A stretch of DNA of 64,000 nt, from the NCBI GenBank assembly GCA_934511465.1, contig CAKSWG010000004.1, forward strand, positions 37,778 through 101,777. The letters run 5' to 3'. Each line of letters begins with the position of its first letter. Within the stretch, counting starts at the first letter, position 1. This DNA is from an uncultured Faecalibacterium sp. Its GTDB lineage: Bacteria > Bacillota > Clostridia > Oscillospirales > Ruminococcaceae. A program made the position numbers and the translations under genes. This document shows, piece after piece, positions 53,694 through 61,760 of this stretch. Under the pieces are notes generated by a model, which saw nothing but the letters and a program-made list of their open reading frames with translations, did no database searches and was not told where the DNA came from.

Positions 53694-54535
53694 TGCACGT
53701 TTTCCCCTTTCACCATCAGTACAAACAGTTCCTCGATGCTCACCGGGGTAAGCTCTGCCCCGGCGGGCATTGCATCCCGGCGCACAAGCGCCTCGGCGCC
53801 GTAGGGGGTGACCCGCTTACCGTATACCCGTGTATCCAGTACCGCCAGCTGCGCCGCCGTGCCATGCCACAGGGCGTATTCCTCCCGCAGGGCGTCCTTT
53901 TCCTCACAGAGCAGCAGCCTGCCCTTGTGCAGGAAGGCGATGGTATCGCACAACTTTTCCAAATCGCTGACGATGTGAGAGGAGATGAGGATAGAGTGGT
54001 TTTCGTCCCGGGCAAAGTCCAGCAGCAGGTCGGTCACCTCGTCCCGCACCACCGGGTCCAGCCCGTTGGTGGCTTCGTCCAACAGCAGCAGCTTCGGGTG
54101 GTGCGCCAGTGCCACGGCGATGCACAGCTTCATCTTCATGCCGGTGGAGTAGTCCTTGTACTGCTTTTTGTCCGGCAGGCCGAACTTTTGGCACAGCTCC
54201 GCATAAGCGGCAGCGTCCCAGTTGCGGTAGATGCCCGCCATCACCTTGCCCGCCTGCACCGCGTTCAGGCACAGGGGGATGCCCTCGCTGCCCAGCACCA
54301 CGCCGATCTCCTCCTTGGTGCGGACGGAAGCGGTGCGGCTGTCCCTGCCAAGGATGGTCACGGTTCCGCCGTCCCGCTGCACCATATCCAGAATCAGCCG
54401 GATGGTGGTGCTTTTGCCCGCTCCGTTCTCGCCGATCAGGCCGCAGATGGTGCCGCCGGGCAGGGTCAGGTCCAGCGGTCCAAGGGTAAAGTCCTTATAG
54501 TGCTTTGTAAGCCCCCGCAGTTCCAGTGCGTTCAT
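53690..54535 (-). CDS. ABC transporter ATP-binding protein (YtrB-like)
   Basis: A 281-aa ATPase: Walker A GENGAGKST near residue 40, signature 'YSTGMKMKLCIAVALAHHP' (degenerate LSGGQ), Walker B 'LLLLDEATNGLDP'. The start (54533-54535) lies two bases beyond the GntR stop, with GGAGGG inside the end of that gene, so the three genes are coupled. A longer frame to 54571 overlaps gntR needlessly. Confidence 0.93.
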   Translation of the reverse strand: MNALELRGLTKHYKDFTLGPLDLTLPGGTICGLIGENGAGKSTTIRLILDMVQRDGGTVTILGRDSRTASVRTKEEIGVVLGSEGIPLCLNAVQAGKVMAGIYRNWDAAAYAELCQKFGLPDKKQYKDYSTGMKMKLCIAVALAHHPKLLLLDEATNGLDPVVRDEVTDLLLDFARDENHSILISSHIVSDLEKLCDTIAFLHKGRLLLCEEKDALREEYALWHGTAAQLAVLDTRVYGKRVTPYGAEALVRRDAMPAGAELTPVSIEELFVLMVKGENVQ

Positions 54536-54537
54536 AT

Positions 54538-54909
54538 TCAGCCCTCCCACAGCAGTTCCAGCATCTCCCACAGCTCTTCCCTGCTCAGCCCACAGGATGC
54601 GGACAGGCGGACGGCCTCGGTAAGGTGCTCTTCAATCTTTTTCAGGTTTTCTTCCCGCAGCAGCTCGGTATTTTTAGGGGCTACAAAAAAGCCCTTGGCC
54701 GGCACCGCGTAAAGAAAGCCCTCTTTTTCCAGCTCGTCATAGGCGCGTTTCGTGGTAATGACGCTGATGCGCAGATCCCGTGCCAGCCCTCGGATGGAAG
54801 GCATCGCTTCGTCCGGCTGCAAAGCCCCGCTGATGATCTGCTGCTTGATCTGGTTGTAGATCTGGTCATAGATGGGCGCGCCGCTTTTGTTGTTGATAAA
54901 CAGTTCCAT
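54538..54909 (-). CDS. GntR-family regulator, YtrA subfamily
   Basis: A 123-aa repressor: winged helix ('PIYDQIYNQIKQQIISGALQPDEAMPSIRGLARDLRISVITTKRAYDELEKEGFLY') and a short C-terminal dimerisation helix pair instead of an effector domain, as in YtrA. It controls the ABC exporter it leads. A 23-bp inverted repeat at 54939-54961 over its own -10 is the likely operator. Confidence 0.92.
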   Translation of the reverse strand: MELFINNKSGAPIYDQIYNQIKQQIISGALQPDEAMPSIRGLARDLRISVITTKRAYDELEKEGFLYAVPAKGFFVAPKNTELLREENLKKIEEHLTEAVRLSASCGLSREELWEMLELLWEG

Positions 54910-54938
54910 CGGCTGCTCCTTTGATGCTTTCGTTTCAT

Positions 54939-54961
54939 CTGTATATGTACAGTATATACAG
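54939..54961. promoter_or_regulatory. Operator of the GntR/YtrA-type regulator
   Basis: Exact 8-bp half-sites CTGTATAT and ATATACAG separated by seven bases, overlapping the -10 of the operon promoter. Autorepression is inferred from position. Confidence 0.75.
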
Positions 54962-54979
54962 TAGGTGCAGTTTTGTCAA
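54951..54979 (-). promoter_or_regulatory. Promoter of the gntR-ABC operon
   Basis: Minus strand -35 TTGACA, 17 bases, -10 TATACT, about 42 bases before the gntR start. Confidence 0.8.
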
Positions 54980-55028
54980 TGCTTTGAGCCTAAAAAATCC
55001 CACCATTGATGAAATGGCAGGATATCTG

Positions 55029-55057
55029 TTGTAATATAGTTATTTTTATGCTATTCT
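55029..55057 (+). promoter_or_regulatory. Promoter of the small toxin-like gene
   Basis: -35 TTGTAA, 17 bases, -10 TATTCT, giving an untranslated leader of about 140 bases before the 36-aa gene. A long leader is usual for type I toxin mRNAs. Confidence 0.5.
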
Positions 55058-55206
55058 ATCGTTGAGCTTGTTTTTCAGGCTCCATCAGGCGTTATCCACA
55101 AACGCAGGCGGCTCTCCTTACCGGCACCTAGGCGTCGGGCAAGGCGTTTTTCCTTTTTGATATTCGCGTTCCCCGGACGCCCAAGGGCGGAAGGGGGTGA
55201 TGCACC

Positions 55207-55317
55207 ATGACGTTTGAACAGATCGTATTGCTGCTCACGCTTCTTGGCGGAGCGATTTATGTTACGTTTCAGATTACATGGACTGTTTCTCACAGTGATG
55301 ACAAAAAGAAAAAGTGA
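55207..55317 (+). CDS. Holin-like type I toxin candidate (36 aa)
   Basis: A 36-aa peptide: short acidic N-terminus (MTFEQ), one hydrophobic helix (about 6-27) and a charged tail ending DDKKKK. This is the layout of the 'putative holin-like toxin' family of Firmicute type I toxin-antitoxin systems, in which a small membrane peptide is silenced by an antisense RNA. GAAGGGGG precedes the start, and a terminator hairpin overlaps the stop (55310-55354). The antitoxin RNA would be expected on the opposite strand; I cannot place it securely. Confidence 0.65.
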   Translation: MTFEQIVLLLTLLGGAIYVTFQITWTVSHSDDKKKK

Positions 55318-55354
55318 CCGCCTTCATAGTTCCCCAACTTGAACGGTCACTTTT
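55310..55354 (+). terminator. Terminator of the toxin-like gene
   Basis: Perfect 11-bp stem AAAAGTGACCG / CGGTCACTTTT with a 23-base loop, followed by CTTTTTG; the stem includes the stop codon. Confidence 0.75.
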
Positions 55355-55460
55355 CTTTTTGATTCGTGATAATCTGGTAAGGAGCTAGCCGTTTGCCGGA
55401 TAGTGCCTTTTGTATTTTTAGTATAGTCTGCTTTGATACTTTTGTCAAGCCATCGTGTTT

Positions 55461-56648
55461 TTACAGTGCCTTGATTGCTTCCTTGATGCGCTCGGCGGCC
55501 ACCTTGGTCTTTTCGGCGTCACCGAAAGCGGTCAGGCGGAAGTAGCCCTCGCCGCACTCGCCAAAGCCCACGCCCGGGGTGCCCACAACGCCGCAGTTTT
55601 CCAGCAGCCAGTCGAAGAGCTCCCAGCTCTTCATATTGCCGGGGCAGCGCAGCCAGATATAGGGGCTGTTCTTGCCGCCGCAGTACCACACGCCGCACTC
55701 GTCCAGTGCGTCTGCAATGACCTTGGCGTTCTTGCGGTAGTAGTCCAGATTGGCCTGGATCTCGGCCATGCCGCTCTCGGTGAACACCGCGGCAGCGGCG
55801 CGCTGCACAACGTAGGGCACGCCGTTGAACTTGGTGGTCTGGCGGCGCAGCCACAGCTTATTGATGTTCATGCCCTCGCGCTCCAGCTCTTTGGGCACCA
55901 CGGTGTAGCCGCAGCGGGTGCCTGTGAAGCCTGCGATCTTGGAGAAAGAGCAGATCTCAATGGCGCACTCGCGGGCACCCTCGATCTCGAAGATGCTGCG
56001 GGCCAGCTCACCGTCCGAGATGAAGCACTCGTAAGCGGCATCGTACAGGATGATGGCATCGTTCTTCTTGGCGTAGTCCACCCATGCCTTGAGCTGCTCG
56101 CGGGTGTAGGCGGCACCGGTGGGGTTGTTGGGGCTGCAAATATAGATGATGTCCGCCTTCACGCTCTCGTCCGGCATACCAAGGAAGCCGTTTTCCTGAC
56201 TGGTGCGGCTATAGATGATCTTGCGGCCATCGGTCACGTTGTCGTCCACATAGGTGGGGTAAACGGGGTCTGGCACCAGCACGGTGTTGTCCACATCGAA
56301 CAGGCCCAGCACGTTGGCAAGGTCGCTCTTGGCACCATCGGAAATGAAGATCTCATCCTCGGCCAGCTTTGTGCCGCGGCCTGCATAGTAGCCCTGAATG
56401 GCCTGCTTGAGGAAGGGATAGCCCTGCTCCGGGCCGTAGCCGTGGAAGCCCTCTTTGGTGCCCATCTCGTCGGCCGCGTCGTGCATGGCCTTGACCACGC
56501 ACTTTGCCAGCGGCTGGGTCACATCGCCGATGCCCAGACGGATGATCTCCTTCTCCGGGTGTGCTTCCTGATAAGCGGCCACCTTGTGGGCGATGTCCAC
56601 GAACAGGTAGCTGGCCTTCAGCTCGTTGTAGTGTTTGTTCATCTTCAT
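55461..56648 (-). CDS. dapL: LL-diaminopimelate aminotransferase
   Basis: A 395-aa PLP enzyme that converts tetrahydrodipicolinate directly to LL-diaminopimelate, bypassing the acylated intermediates. 'RLGIGDVTQPL', 'GTKEGFHGYGPEQGYPFLKQAI', 'VPDPVYPTYVD', 'CSPNNPTGA' and the PLP-Lys block 'CSFSKIAGFTGTRCGY' mark the DapL family. It follows dapF, so the two finish meso-DAP for peptidoglycan and lysine. A family 2 repeat sits between them. Ribosome-binding site GAGGG. Confidence 0.95.
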   Translation of the reverse strand: MKMNKHYNELKASYLFVDIAHKVAAYQEAHPEKEIIRLGIGDVTQPLAKCVVKAMHDAADEMGTKEGFHGYGPEQGYPFLKQAIQGYYAGRGTKLAEDEIFISDGAKSDLANVLGLFDVDNTVLVPDPVYPTYVDDNVTDGRKIIYSRTSQENGFLGMPDESVKADIIYICSPNNPTGAAYTREQLKAWVDYAKKNDAIILYDAAYECFISDGELARSIFEIEGARECAIEICSFSKIAGFTGTRCGYTVVPKELEREGMNINKLWLRRQTTKFNGVPYVVQRAAAAVFTESGMAEIQANLDYYRKNAKVIADALDECGVWYCGGKNSPYIWLRCPGNMKSWELFDWLLENCGVVGTPGVGFGECGEGYFRLTAFGDAEKTKVAAERIKEAIKAL

Positions 56649-56679
56649 AATACTTTCCCTCGCTTTTGTTTTGGTATGG

Positions 56680-56818
56680 CCCTCTCAGTCATCTCGCATC
56701 CGCTCGATGCCAGCTCCCCCGAGTGGGGGAGCTTTTTTGTTGTGAAGAAAAGATTTTCCTCTTGATGTGAAAAAGCTCGCCCTTCGGGAGAGCTGTCGCC
56801 GTCAGGCGACTGAGAGGG
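56680..56818. repeat. Family 2 MITE-like element, copy 5 (dapF-dapL)
   Basis: 139 bp with perfect 11-bp ends CCCTCTCAGTC / GACTGAGAGGG. Contains AGCTCCCCC-GAGT-GGGGGAGCT followed by TTTTTTG (terminator-like on the plus strand) and AGCTCGCCCTTCGGGAGAGCT. It separates two genes of one pathway. Confidence 0.85.
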
Positions 56819-56830
56819 TTCTCGCTTTTC

Positions 56831-57670
56831 TTACACTTCCGTTGTGCCTTCGCACACGGTCTCCGCCGCGCCGGTCATGAGCAGCTGCCTGCCGGGCAGC
56901 ACCCGGATGGTCAGCACGCCGCCGCGCAGCTGCACGTGAACATCCTCACCTGCGGGGCACAGCCCCAGCTCCGTGAGGGCCGCCACGGTGGCGCAGGTGC
57001 CGGTGCCGCAGGCCCATGTCTCACCGCTGCCGCGCTCCCACACCCGCATTTTCAGGTGGGTGGCATCCACCACCTGCACGAACTCGGTGTTGATGCGCTC
57101 CGGAAAATTTGCGTGGTGCTCGAAACCGGGGCCGATGTCCTCCAGCTTCAGGCTGTCCACATCCTGCACCACGGTCACGCAGTGAGGGTTGCCCACGCTG
57201 ATGCAGGTTACCTGCCAGTCTTTCCCGTCCACGGTCAGGGGCTTATCCACAAGCGCGCCGTCTCCCATGTTCACCGCCGGCAGGTCAGCAGGCATGGCAC
57301 TGTAGGCACCCATCTCCACCTGCCACAGGCCTCTGCCCTTGCGGGTGACGGTCTTCAGGCCGCTGAGGGTATCAATGGCAAGGGTCTCTTTGGCAATGCC
57401 GTGGGTATACAGCCACTCGGCCACGCAGCGGATGCCGTTGCCGCACATCCTGCCCTCGCTGCCGTCGGCGTTGAAAATGCGCATCATGCCGTCAGCACCC
57501 GCCGTCTGCGCAGCGCAGATGCAGATGATGCCGTCGGCTCCGATGGAAAAATGCCGCCGGGACAATTTTTCGGAAAGGGCTGCGATATTCTCCGGCACAC
57601 CGCTTTCGCGGCAGTCCAGATAAATATAGTCGTTGGCGCAGCCCTGCATTTTGGTAAATGAAAGCTTCAT
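56831..57670 (-). CDS. dapF: Diaminopimelate epimerase
   Basis: A 279-aa PLP-independent racemase making meso-diaminopimelate from the LL form. Both catalytic cysteines are present: 'GRMCGNGIRC' (about residue 76) and 'WACGTGTCA' (about residue 220). N-terminal 'FTKMQGCANDYIYLD' matches, with 'GCANDY' replacing the usual 'GxGNDF'. Ribosome-binding site AAGGAG; strong promoter at 57725-57753 with a palindrome in the leader. Confidence 0.96.
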   Translation of the reverse strand: MKLSFTKMQGCANDYIYLDCRESGVPENIAALSEKLSRRHFSIGADGIICICAAQTAGADGMMRIFNADGSEGRMCGNGIRCVAEWLYTHGIAKETLAIDTLSGLKTVTRKGRGLWQVEMGAYSAMPADLPAVNMGDGALVDKPLTVDGKDWQVTCISVGNPHCVTVVQDVDSLKLEDIGPGFEHHANFPERINTEFVQVVDATHLKMRVWERGSGETWACGTGTCATVAALTELGLCPAGEDVHVQLRGGVLTIRVLPGRQLLMTGAAETVCEGTTEV

Positions 57671-57687
57671 GTTCCATTCTCCTTATT

Positions 57688-57706
57688 GGTGAACAGTCCG
57701 TTCACC
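57688..57706. promoter_or_regulatory. Palindrome in the dapF leader (operator or hairpin)
   Basis: Exact 7-bp inverted repeat GGTGAAC-N5-GTTCACC between the promoter and ribosome-binding site of dapF, about +12 to +30 of the transcript. Confidence 0.5.
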
Positions 57707-57724
57707 TGAACTCGCTTCTCTATA

Positions 57725-57753
57725 ATGATAAGAAACCCGGGGGCTTCTGTCAA
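57725..57753 (-). promoter_or_regulatory. Promoter of dapF-dapL
   Basis: Minus strand -35 TTGACA, 17 bases, -10 TATCAT. Confidence 0.75.
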
Positions 57754-57813
57754 GCGAAAATATGCGTTTTGGAACTTTTTTCGTGTTCCCGGACGGGAAA
57801 GCGAAAACAGGGC

Positions 57814-57842
57814 TTGACAACAGCCACGGCATGGGATATAAA
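57814..57842 (+). promoter_or_regulatory. Promoter of acpP
   Basis: -35 TTGACA, 17 bases, -10 TATAAA, with a leader of about 118 bases before acpP; divergent from dapF. Confidence 0.75.
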
Positions 57843-57966
57843 AAAAGAGAGCGTTCTGTACAGCCCGGTGGAGCCGCGCAGCATCCGCAGGCGCACCATC
57901 ACAGCGCCGCACCCACGGCCCCAGTGTACAGACCAGCAAAACAACTGCAAAAAGGAGACCACAGGA

Positions 57967-58203
57967 ATGGATACTTTTGAAAAAATCCGTGCATTGCTGG
58001 CGGAGCAGCTGGATGTTGACCCGGCAAAGATCACGATGGACAGTGACATCATGAGCGATTTTGAAGCCGACAGCCTTGACATCGTGGACATGGTCATGAC
58101 GCTGGAGGACGAGTTTGGCATCGAGGTGCCGGACGACGCCATCGAGTCCCTGCGCACCGTGGGCGATGTGGTAAACTTTGTGGACAGCCACGCGCAGAAC
58201 TAA
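57967..58203 (+). CDS. acpP: Acyl carrier protein
   Basis: A 78-aa acidic carrier for fatty-acid synthesis. The phosphopantetheine Ser sits in [13 protein letters not shown] (about residue 38), followed by '[24 protein letters not shown]'. Start ATG 57967 with GGAG upstream. It stands alone, away from other fab genes in this window, with its own promoter and terminator. Confidence 0.96.
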   Translation: MDTFEKIRALLAEQLDVDPAKITMDSDIMSDFEADSLDIVDMVMTLEDEFGIEVPDDAIESLRTVGDVVNFVDSHAQN

Positions 58204-58214
58204 AACATGGTAAA

Positions 58215-58266
58215 AAAGCCCCGCCTTTTCTGCACAGCACCCGGCTGCGCTCGTGGGTGGGGCTTT
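58215..58266 (+). terminator. Terminator of acpP
   Basis: Stem AAAGCCCCGCC / GGTGGGGCTTT (one G-T pair) with internal CAGCACCCGGCTGCGC structure, followed by ATTTTG. Confidence 0.8.
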
Positions 58267-58325
58267 ATTTTGGTTCGTGCGGAACGCATACCGTTTGGCG
58301 CACGGCCTTAGGAGGAAAAACAAAA

Positions 58326-59765
58326 ATGGCAAAAGATTCAAAGAAGCTCGTACAGGCGATCACCAGTCAGGAAGAAAACTTCGCCCAGTGGTACACCGAC
58401 ATCTGCGTGAAGGCAGAGCTGGTGGAATATTCCAGCGTGAAGGGTTTCATCATCCTGCGCCCTTACGGTCAGGCCATCTGGGAGCTGATCCAGAAGGACA
58501 TGGATGCCCGCTTCAAGGCCACCGGCCATGAGAACGTGGCAATGCCCGTGCTGATCCCGGAAAGCCTGCTGCAGAAGGAAGGCGAACTGGTCAATGGCTT
58601 CGCGCCGGAGGTGGCGTGGGTCACGATGGGCGGTTCCGACAAGCTGGAAGAGCGTCTGGCCGTGCGTCCCACCAGCGAGACCATGTTCTGCGACCACTGG
58701 TCCCGCGTGCTGCACAGCTACCGTGAGCTTCCCATGAAATACAACCAGTGGTGCAGCGTGGTGCGCTGGGAAAAGACCACCCGTCCCTTCCTGCGCAGCC
58801 GCGAGTTCTGGTGGCAGGAAGGCCACACCATCCACGAGACTGCCGCCGAGGCGGAGGCTGAGACCCAGCAGCAGCTGAACTGCTACGCAGACGTCTGCGA
58901 GCAGGATCTGGCCATTCCCGTGGTGAAGGGCCGCAAGACCGACAAGGAGAAGTTTGCCGGTGCCGAGGCCACCTACACCATCGAGGCCATGATGAAGGAC
59001 GGCAAGGCCCTGCAAAGCGGCACCAGCCACTACTTTGGCGATAAGTTCAGCAAGGCTTACGATGTCACCTTTACCGGCCGCGACAACCAGCTGCATCATC
59101 CGTTCCAGACCAGCTGGGGCGTTTCCACCCGTCTGGTGGGTGCCATCATCATGACCCACGGCGACGACGACGGCCTGATCCTGCCCCCGGCAGTGGCCCC
59201 CATTCAGGTGGTGGTGGTGCCCATCGCCGCCCACAAGCCCGGCGTCAGCGAGAAGGCTGCCGAGCTGGCTGAAAAGATCAGCAAGTATGCCCGCGTGAAG
59301 CTGGACGACAGCGACAATGCCCCGGGCTGGAAGTTCTCTCAGTGGGAGATGAAGGGCGTGCCTCTGCGTCTGGAGATCGGCCCCAAGGATCTGGAAAAGA
59401 ACCAGTGCGTGCTGGTGCGCCGCGACACCCGCGAAAAGGTCTTTGTCTCTCTGGACGAGCTGGAAACTGCCATCCCCGCCCAGCTGGAGGCTCTGCGCAA
59501 GGACCTGTACGAGCGTGCTCTTGCCAACCGCGAGAAGCGCACCTGGGCTGCCACCACCATGGACGAGGTGAAGGAGCTGGCCAAGGCAAACACCGGCTAC
59601 ATCAAGACCATGTGGTGCGGCGACCTTGCCTGCGAAATGAAGATGAAGGAAGAAGCTGGCCTGTCCAGCCGTTGCATGCCCTTTGAACAGGAGCACCTGA
59701 GCGACGTGTGCCCCTGCTGCGGCAAGCCCGCCAAGACCATGGTCTACTGGGGCGTGGCATACTAA
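58326..59765 (+). CDS. proS: Prolyl-tRNA synthetase, type 3 (short, archaeal/eukaryal-like)
   Basis: A 479-aa class II synthetase charging tRNA(Pro). It lacks the editing insertion of the bacterial form and ends in a Cys-containing zinc-like domain ('[22 protein letters not shown]'), the layout of the short type. Class II motifs: '[23 protein letters not shown]' and '[22 protein letters not shown]'. Start at 58326 after GGAGG; earlier in-frame residues overlap the acpP terminator. No T-box leader is visible. Confidence 0.96.
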   Translation: MAKDSKKLVQAITSQEENFAQWYTDICVKAELVEYSSVKGFIILRPYGQAIWELIQKDMDARFKATGHENVAMPVLIPESLLQKEGELVNGFAPEVAWVTMGGSDKLEERLAVRPTSETMFCDHWSRVLHSYRELPMKYNQWCSVVRWEKTTRPFLRSREFWWQEGHTIHETAAEAEAETQQQLNCYADVCEQDLAIPVVKGRKTDKEKFAGAEATYTIEAMMKDGKALQSGTSHYFGDKFSKAYDVTFTGRDNQLHHPFQTSWGVSTRLVGAIIMTHGDDDGLILPPAVAPIQVVVVPIAAHKPGVSEKAAELAEKISKYARVKLDDSDNAPGWKFSQWEMKGVPLRLEIGPKDLEKNQCVLVRRDTREKVFVSLDELETAIPAQLEALRKDLYERALANREKRTWAATTMDEVKELAKANTGYIKTMWCGDLACEMKMKEEAGLSSRCMPFEQEHLSDVCPCCGKPAKTMVYWGVAY

Positions 59766-59796
59766 AGAGCCTTTGTTCTTGACTGCATAAACGATA

Positions 59797-59835
59797 AAAT
59801 CCCGGAGCACCGCTGTGTTCCGGGATTTTTGTTTG
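59797..59835 (+). terminator. Terminator of proS
   Basis: Perfect 10-bp stem AAATCCCGGA / TCCGGGATTT with a 12-base loop, followed by TTGTTTG. Confidence 0.85.
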
Positions 59836-59839
59836 TCTG

Positions 59840-59953
59840 AACTCCTTCCGTCATCGCTGGCGCGATGCCACCTCCCTCAACGAGGGAGGCTTGACCGCGC
59901 GGATAGGCTTCCTCTCTGAGGGAGCTGGCGAGCGAAGCGAGACTGAGGGAGTT
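59840..59953. repeat. Family 2 MITE-like element, copy 6 (proS-aldose epimerase)
   Basis: 114 bp with ends AACTCCTTCCGTC and GACTGAGGGAGTT, a diverged form of the family termini. Contains CCTCCCTC-AACGA-GGGAGG. It ends exactly where the epimerase stop codon begins. Confidence 0.75.
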
Positions 59954-60835
59954 TTATCGCTCAAACGTCGTGCTCAGGGTGGTTGCCCAAGTCTCGCCGG
60001 GGGCAAGGCAGGCGGCAGCGGCACGCTGGCTCCAGCTTTGCGGGTCGGTCTCGGCGGCGGGCAGGCTGTGCCACGGCTCAATGCACACAAAGCGCACCGG
60101 CTTTGCGGGTGCCGACCAGATGAGCGCATAGGGATACCCTGCCACATTGCAGGTGATATGGCGGCCGGTATCCTTTTCGTAGATGCCAATGGTCTTGGTG
60201 CGCAGGCCCGCCATGCAGAAGCTGTCGTTTGCAAACAGATCATCCGTCAGCGGAATGGCCTGCTGGTTCTTCCACTGGTAGTAGCACTTACCGCTCAGCA
60301 GGCCGCTCGGGCGGGCATCCAGAATGACCGGGCTTTCCGGCTGGTCAAAGCGGAACTCGTAATCCGTGGTGGTATGGCCTGCGTCAAACGGGATATTAAA
60401 CGCAGGGTGATAGCCGATGCCAAAGCGCAGCTCCTCCGTGCCGGGGTTTTGCACCGTCAGCGTGTGGTGCACGGTCCTGCCCTCCAGCCGGAAGGTGCTG
60501 GTGAGCACAAAGTCGAAGGGGAAGCGCTCGGCCTTGATGGCATCATCCGAGCGCAGCTCCAACTGGATGGTATCGCCCTCGGCCTTGAGCAGGGTGTGCT
60601 CCATGTCGCGGGCAAAGCCGTGCTGACCGCCCTTGTACGTTTTGCCGTCCACCTCAAAGGTACCGCCGGGCAGCTTGCCCGTCCATGGGAACAGAATGGG
60701 AGCGTGGCGCTTCCACACAGCCGGGTCGGCCTGCCAGAGCAGTTCTTCCCCCGCCGCATTTTTCAGGCTGACTGCTTCGGCACCGTGGGTATCCACAGTC
60801 AAGGTCAAAAATTCGTTGTGAATGGTTGCCTGCAT
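59954..60835 (-). CDS. Aldose 1-epimerase family protein
   Basis: A 293-aa galactose-mutarotase-fold enzyme. 'ELLWQADPAVWKRHAPILFPWTG' and 'GQHGFARDMEH' (His base) lie in the N-terminal half, and 'GYHPAFNIPF' and 'FVCIEPWHSLP' (catalytic Glu) in the C-terminal half. This is the YeaD/LacX-like branch ('GYHPAFN') acting on hexose-6-phosphates or lactose-type sugars rather than classic GalM. Start 60835 with AGGAG nine bases upstream. It stands alone. Confidence 0.9.
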   Translation of the reverse strand: MQATIHNEFLTLTVDTHGAEAVSLKNAAGEELLWQADPAVWKRHAPILFPWTGKLPGGTFEVDGKTYKGGQHGFARDMEHTLLKAEGDTIQLELRSDDAIKAERFPFDFVLTSTFRLEGRTVHHTLTVQNPGTEELRFGIGYHPAFNIPFDAGHTTTDYEFRFDQPESPVILDARPSGLLSGKCYYQWKNQQAIPLTDDLFANDSFCMAGLRTKTIGIYEKDTGRHITCNVAGYPYALIWSAPAKPVRFVCIEPWHSLPAAETDPQSWSQRAAAACLAPGETWATTLSTTFER

Positions 60836-60882
60836 TGCTGTATTCTCCTTTATGCTTCTTATCATAGACTGCCCGAACGGCA

Positions 60883-61028
60883 GGTGCGCCCACTCCGTCC
60901 TGCTTCCGCTCGCCAGTCCATCCAGCGTGAGAAGCCCTCGCACTTCCCGTAGTGGTGCATCGTCGATTCTAATTGCAGCCTACACTTTAGACCATGGCTT
61001 CGCGTCATCCTGCCGGAGTGGGCGCACC
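60883..61028. repeat. Inverted repeat pair upstream of the truncated gene
   Basis: Perfect 15-bp arms GGTGCGCCCACTCCG (60883-60897) and CGGAGTGGGCGCACC (61014-61028) separated by 116 bases. The 317-base gap between the epimerase and the truncated gene holds nothing else I recognise; no gene is seen inside the arms. Confidence 0.75.
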
Positions 61029-61152
61029 CGCCTAACTGCTTCCAGTATACACTCCTCTGCTGCAAAAGAAAAGCCCCATTCACGCGCGGCGGCGCAGCGG
61101 AATACGCTGTGAGAGAAGCGATACCACTTTTACAGCAAAGGAGCATCCGCCT

Positions 61153-61758
61153 ATGAAAAACACCGGCATTCTACGCATTCAGACTTTCGGTGCCCGTCAG
61201 TCCTCGCCCATCGAGGGTGTTCTCGTCACCGTGTCCGGCAACGGCTTTACCGCTCAGCGTATCACCGACGAGACCGGCACCGCTGCCGACCTCTCCATTG
61301 AAGCCCCCTCCTGTGCGCTGTCCCTGCAGGAGGACAACACCATCCGGCCCTATGCCGTTGTGGACCTGACTGCCGCAAAGGCAGGCTACCGCACCGTGCG
61401 CATTCAGGGTGTGCAGATCTTTGCCGGGCAGGTCACACTGGCCCAGCCGGAGATGATCCCCAAGACCGAAGAGGATCGCGACGTGGTAAACCCGCCCATA
61501 GTCATCCCGGAGCATTCACTGTTCACCGGCGACGGCGGCAGCGGCCCGGACCCCGTGGAGAACTGCGTGCCCCGGGTGCTGAGTCGGGTCATCATCCCCA
61601 AGAACATCACGGTGCATCTGGGCAGACCGGCGGCATCTGCCCGCAATGTGACCGTCTCGTTCCGGGATTATATCGCCAACGTGGCGTCCAGTGAGGTGTA
61701 TCCCACATGGGCGGACGAACATAACCCAACGGGGCAGCTAAACTGCTTGCCGACTTAG
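61153..61758 (+). CDS. N-terminal fragment of a spore-cortex-lytic/peptidoglycan-binding-like protein, cut by an insertion
   Basis: A 201-aa fragment. The first ~95 residues form a carboxypeptidase-regulatory-like beta domain ('GILRIQTFGARQSSPIEGVLVTVSGNGF'). After a linker comes 'VIIPKNITVHLGRP...NVTVSFRDYIANVASSEVYPTW', a block that in clostridial relatives continues into a long domain annotated as spore cortex-lytic or peptidoglycan-binding. Here the family pattern stops after YPTW and an unrelated 15-residue tail runs to a stop that overlaps the recombinase gene's end. The gene therefore appears truncated by the integrated element. Ribosome-binding site AAAGGAG. Confidence 0.75.
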   Translation: MKNTGILRIQTFGARQSSPIEGVLVTVSGNGFTAQRITDETGTAADLSIEAPSCALSLQEDNTIRPYAVVDLTAAKAGYRTVRIQGVQIFAGQVTLAQPEMIPKTEEDRDVVNPPIVIPEHSLFTGDGGSGPDPVENCVPRVLSRVIIPKNITVHLGRPAASARNVTVSFRDYIANVASSEVYPTWADEHNPTGQLNCLPT

Positions 61759-61760
61759 AA
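61700..61760. mobile_element. Left junction (att site region) of an integrated recombinase element
   Basis: The host gene's conserved reading breaks at about 61710-61720, and the stop codon of a large serine recombinase lies at 61755-61757. The crossover core must be in this interval; the right junction is outside the window, so the core bases cannot be fixed. Confidence 0.55.

Noticed and set aside
55075..55293. A minus-strand open frame of 72 codons opposite the small toxin-like gene
   Set aside because: It is antisense to the toxin leader and coding region, with no ribosome-binding site; the antitoxin, if any, should be an RNA.
58204..58325. A possible T-box or other riboswitch before proS
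   Set aside because: The 120-base gap is filled by the acpP terminator; no T-box sequence or specifier loop is seen.
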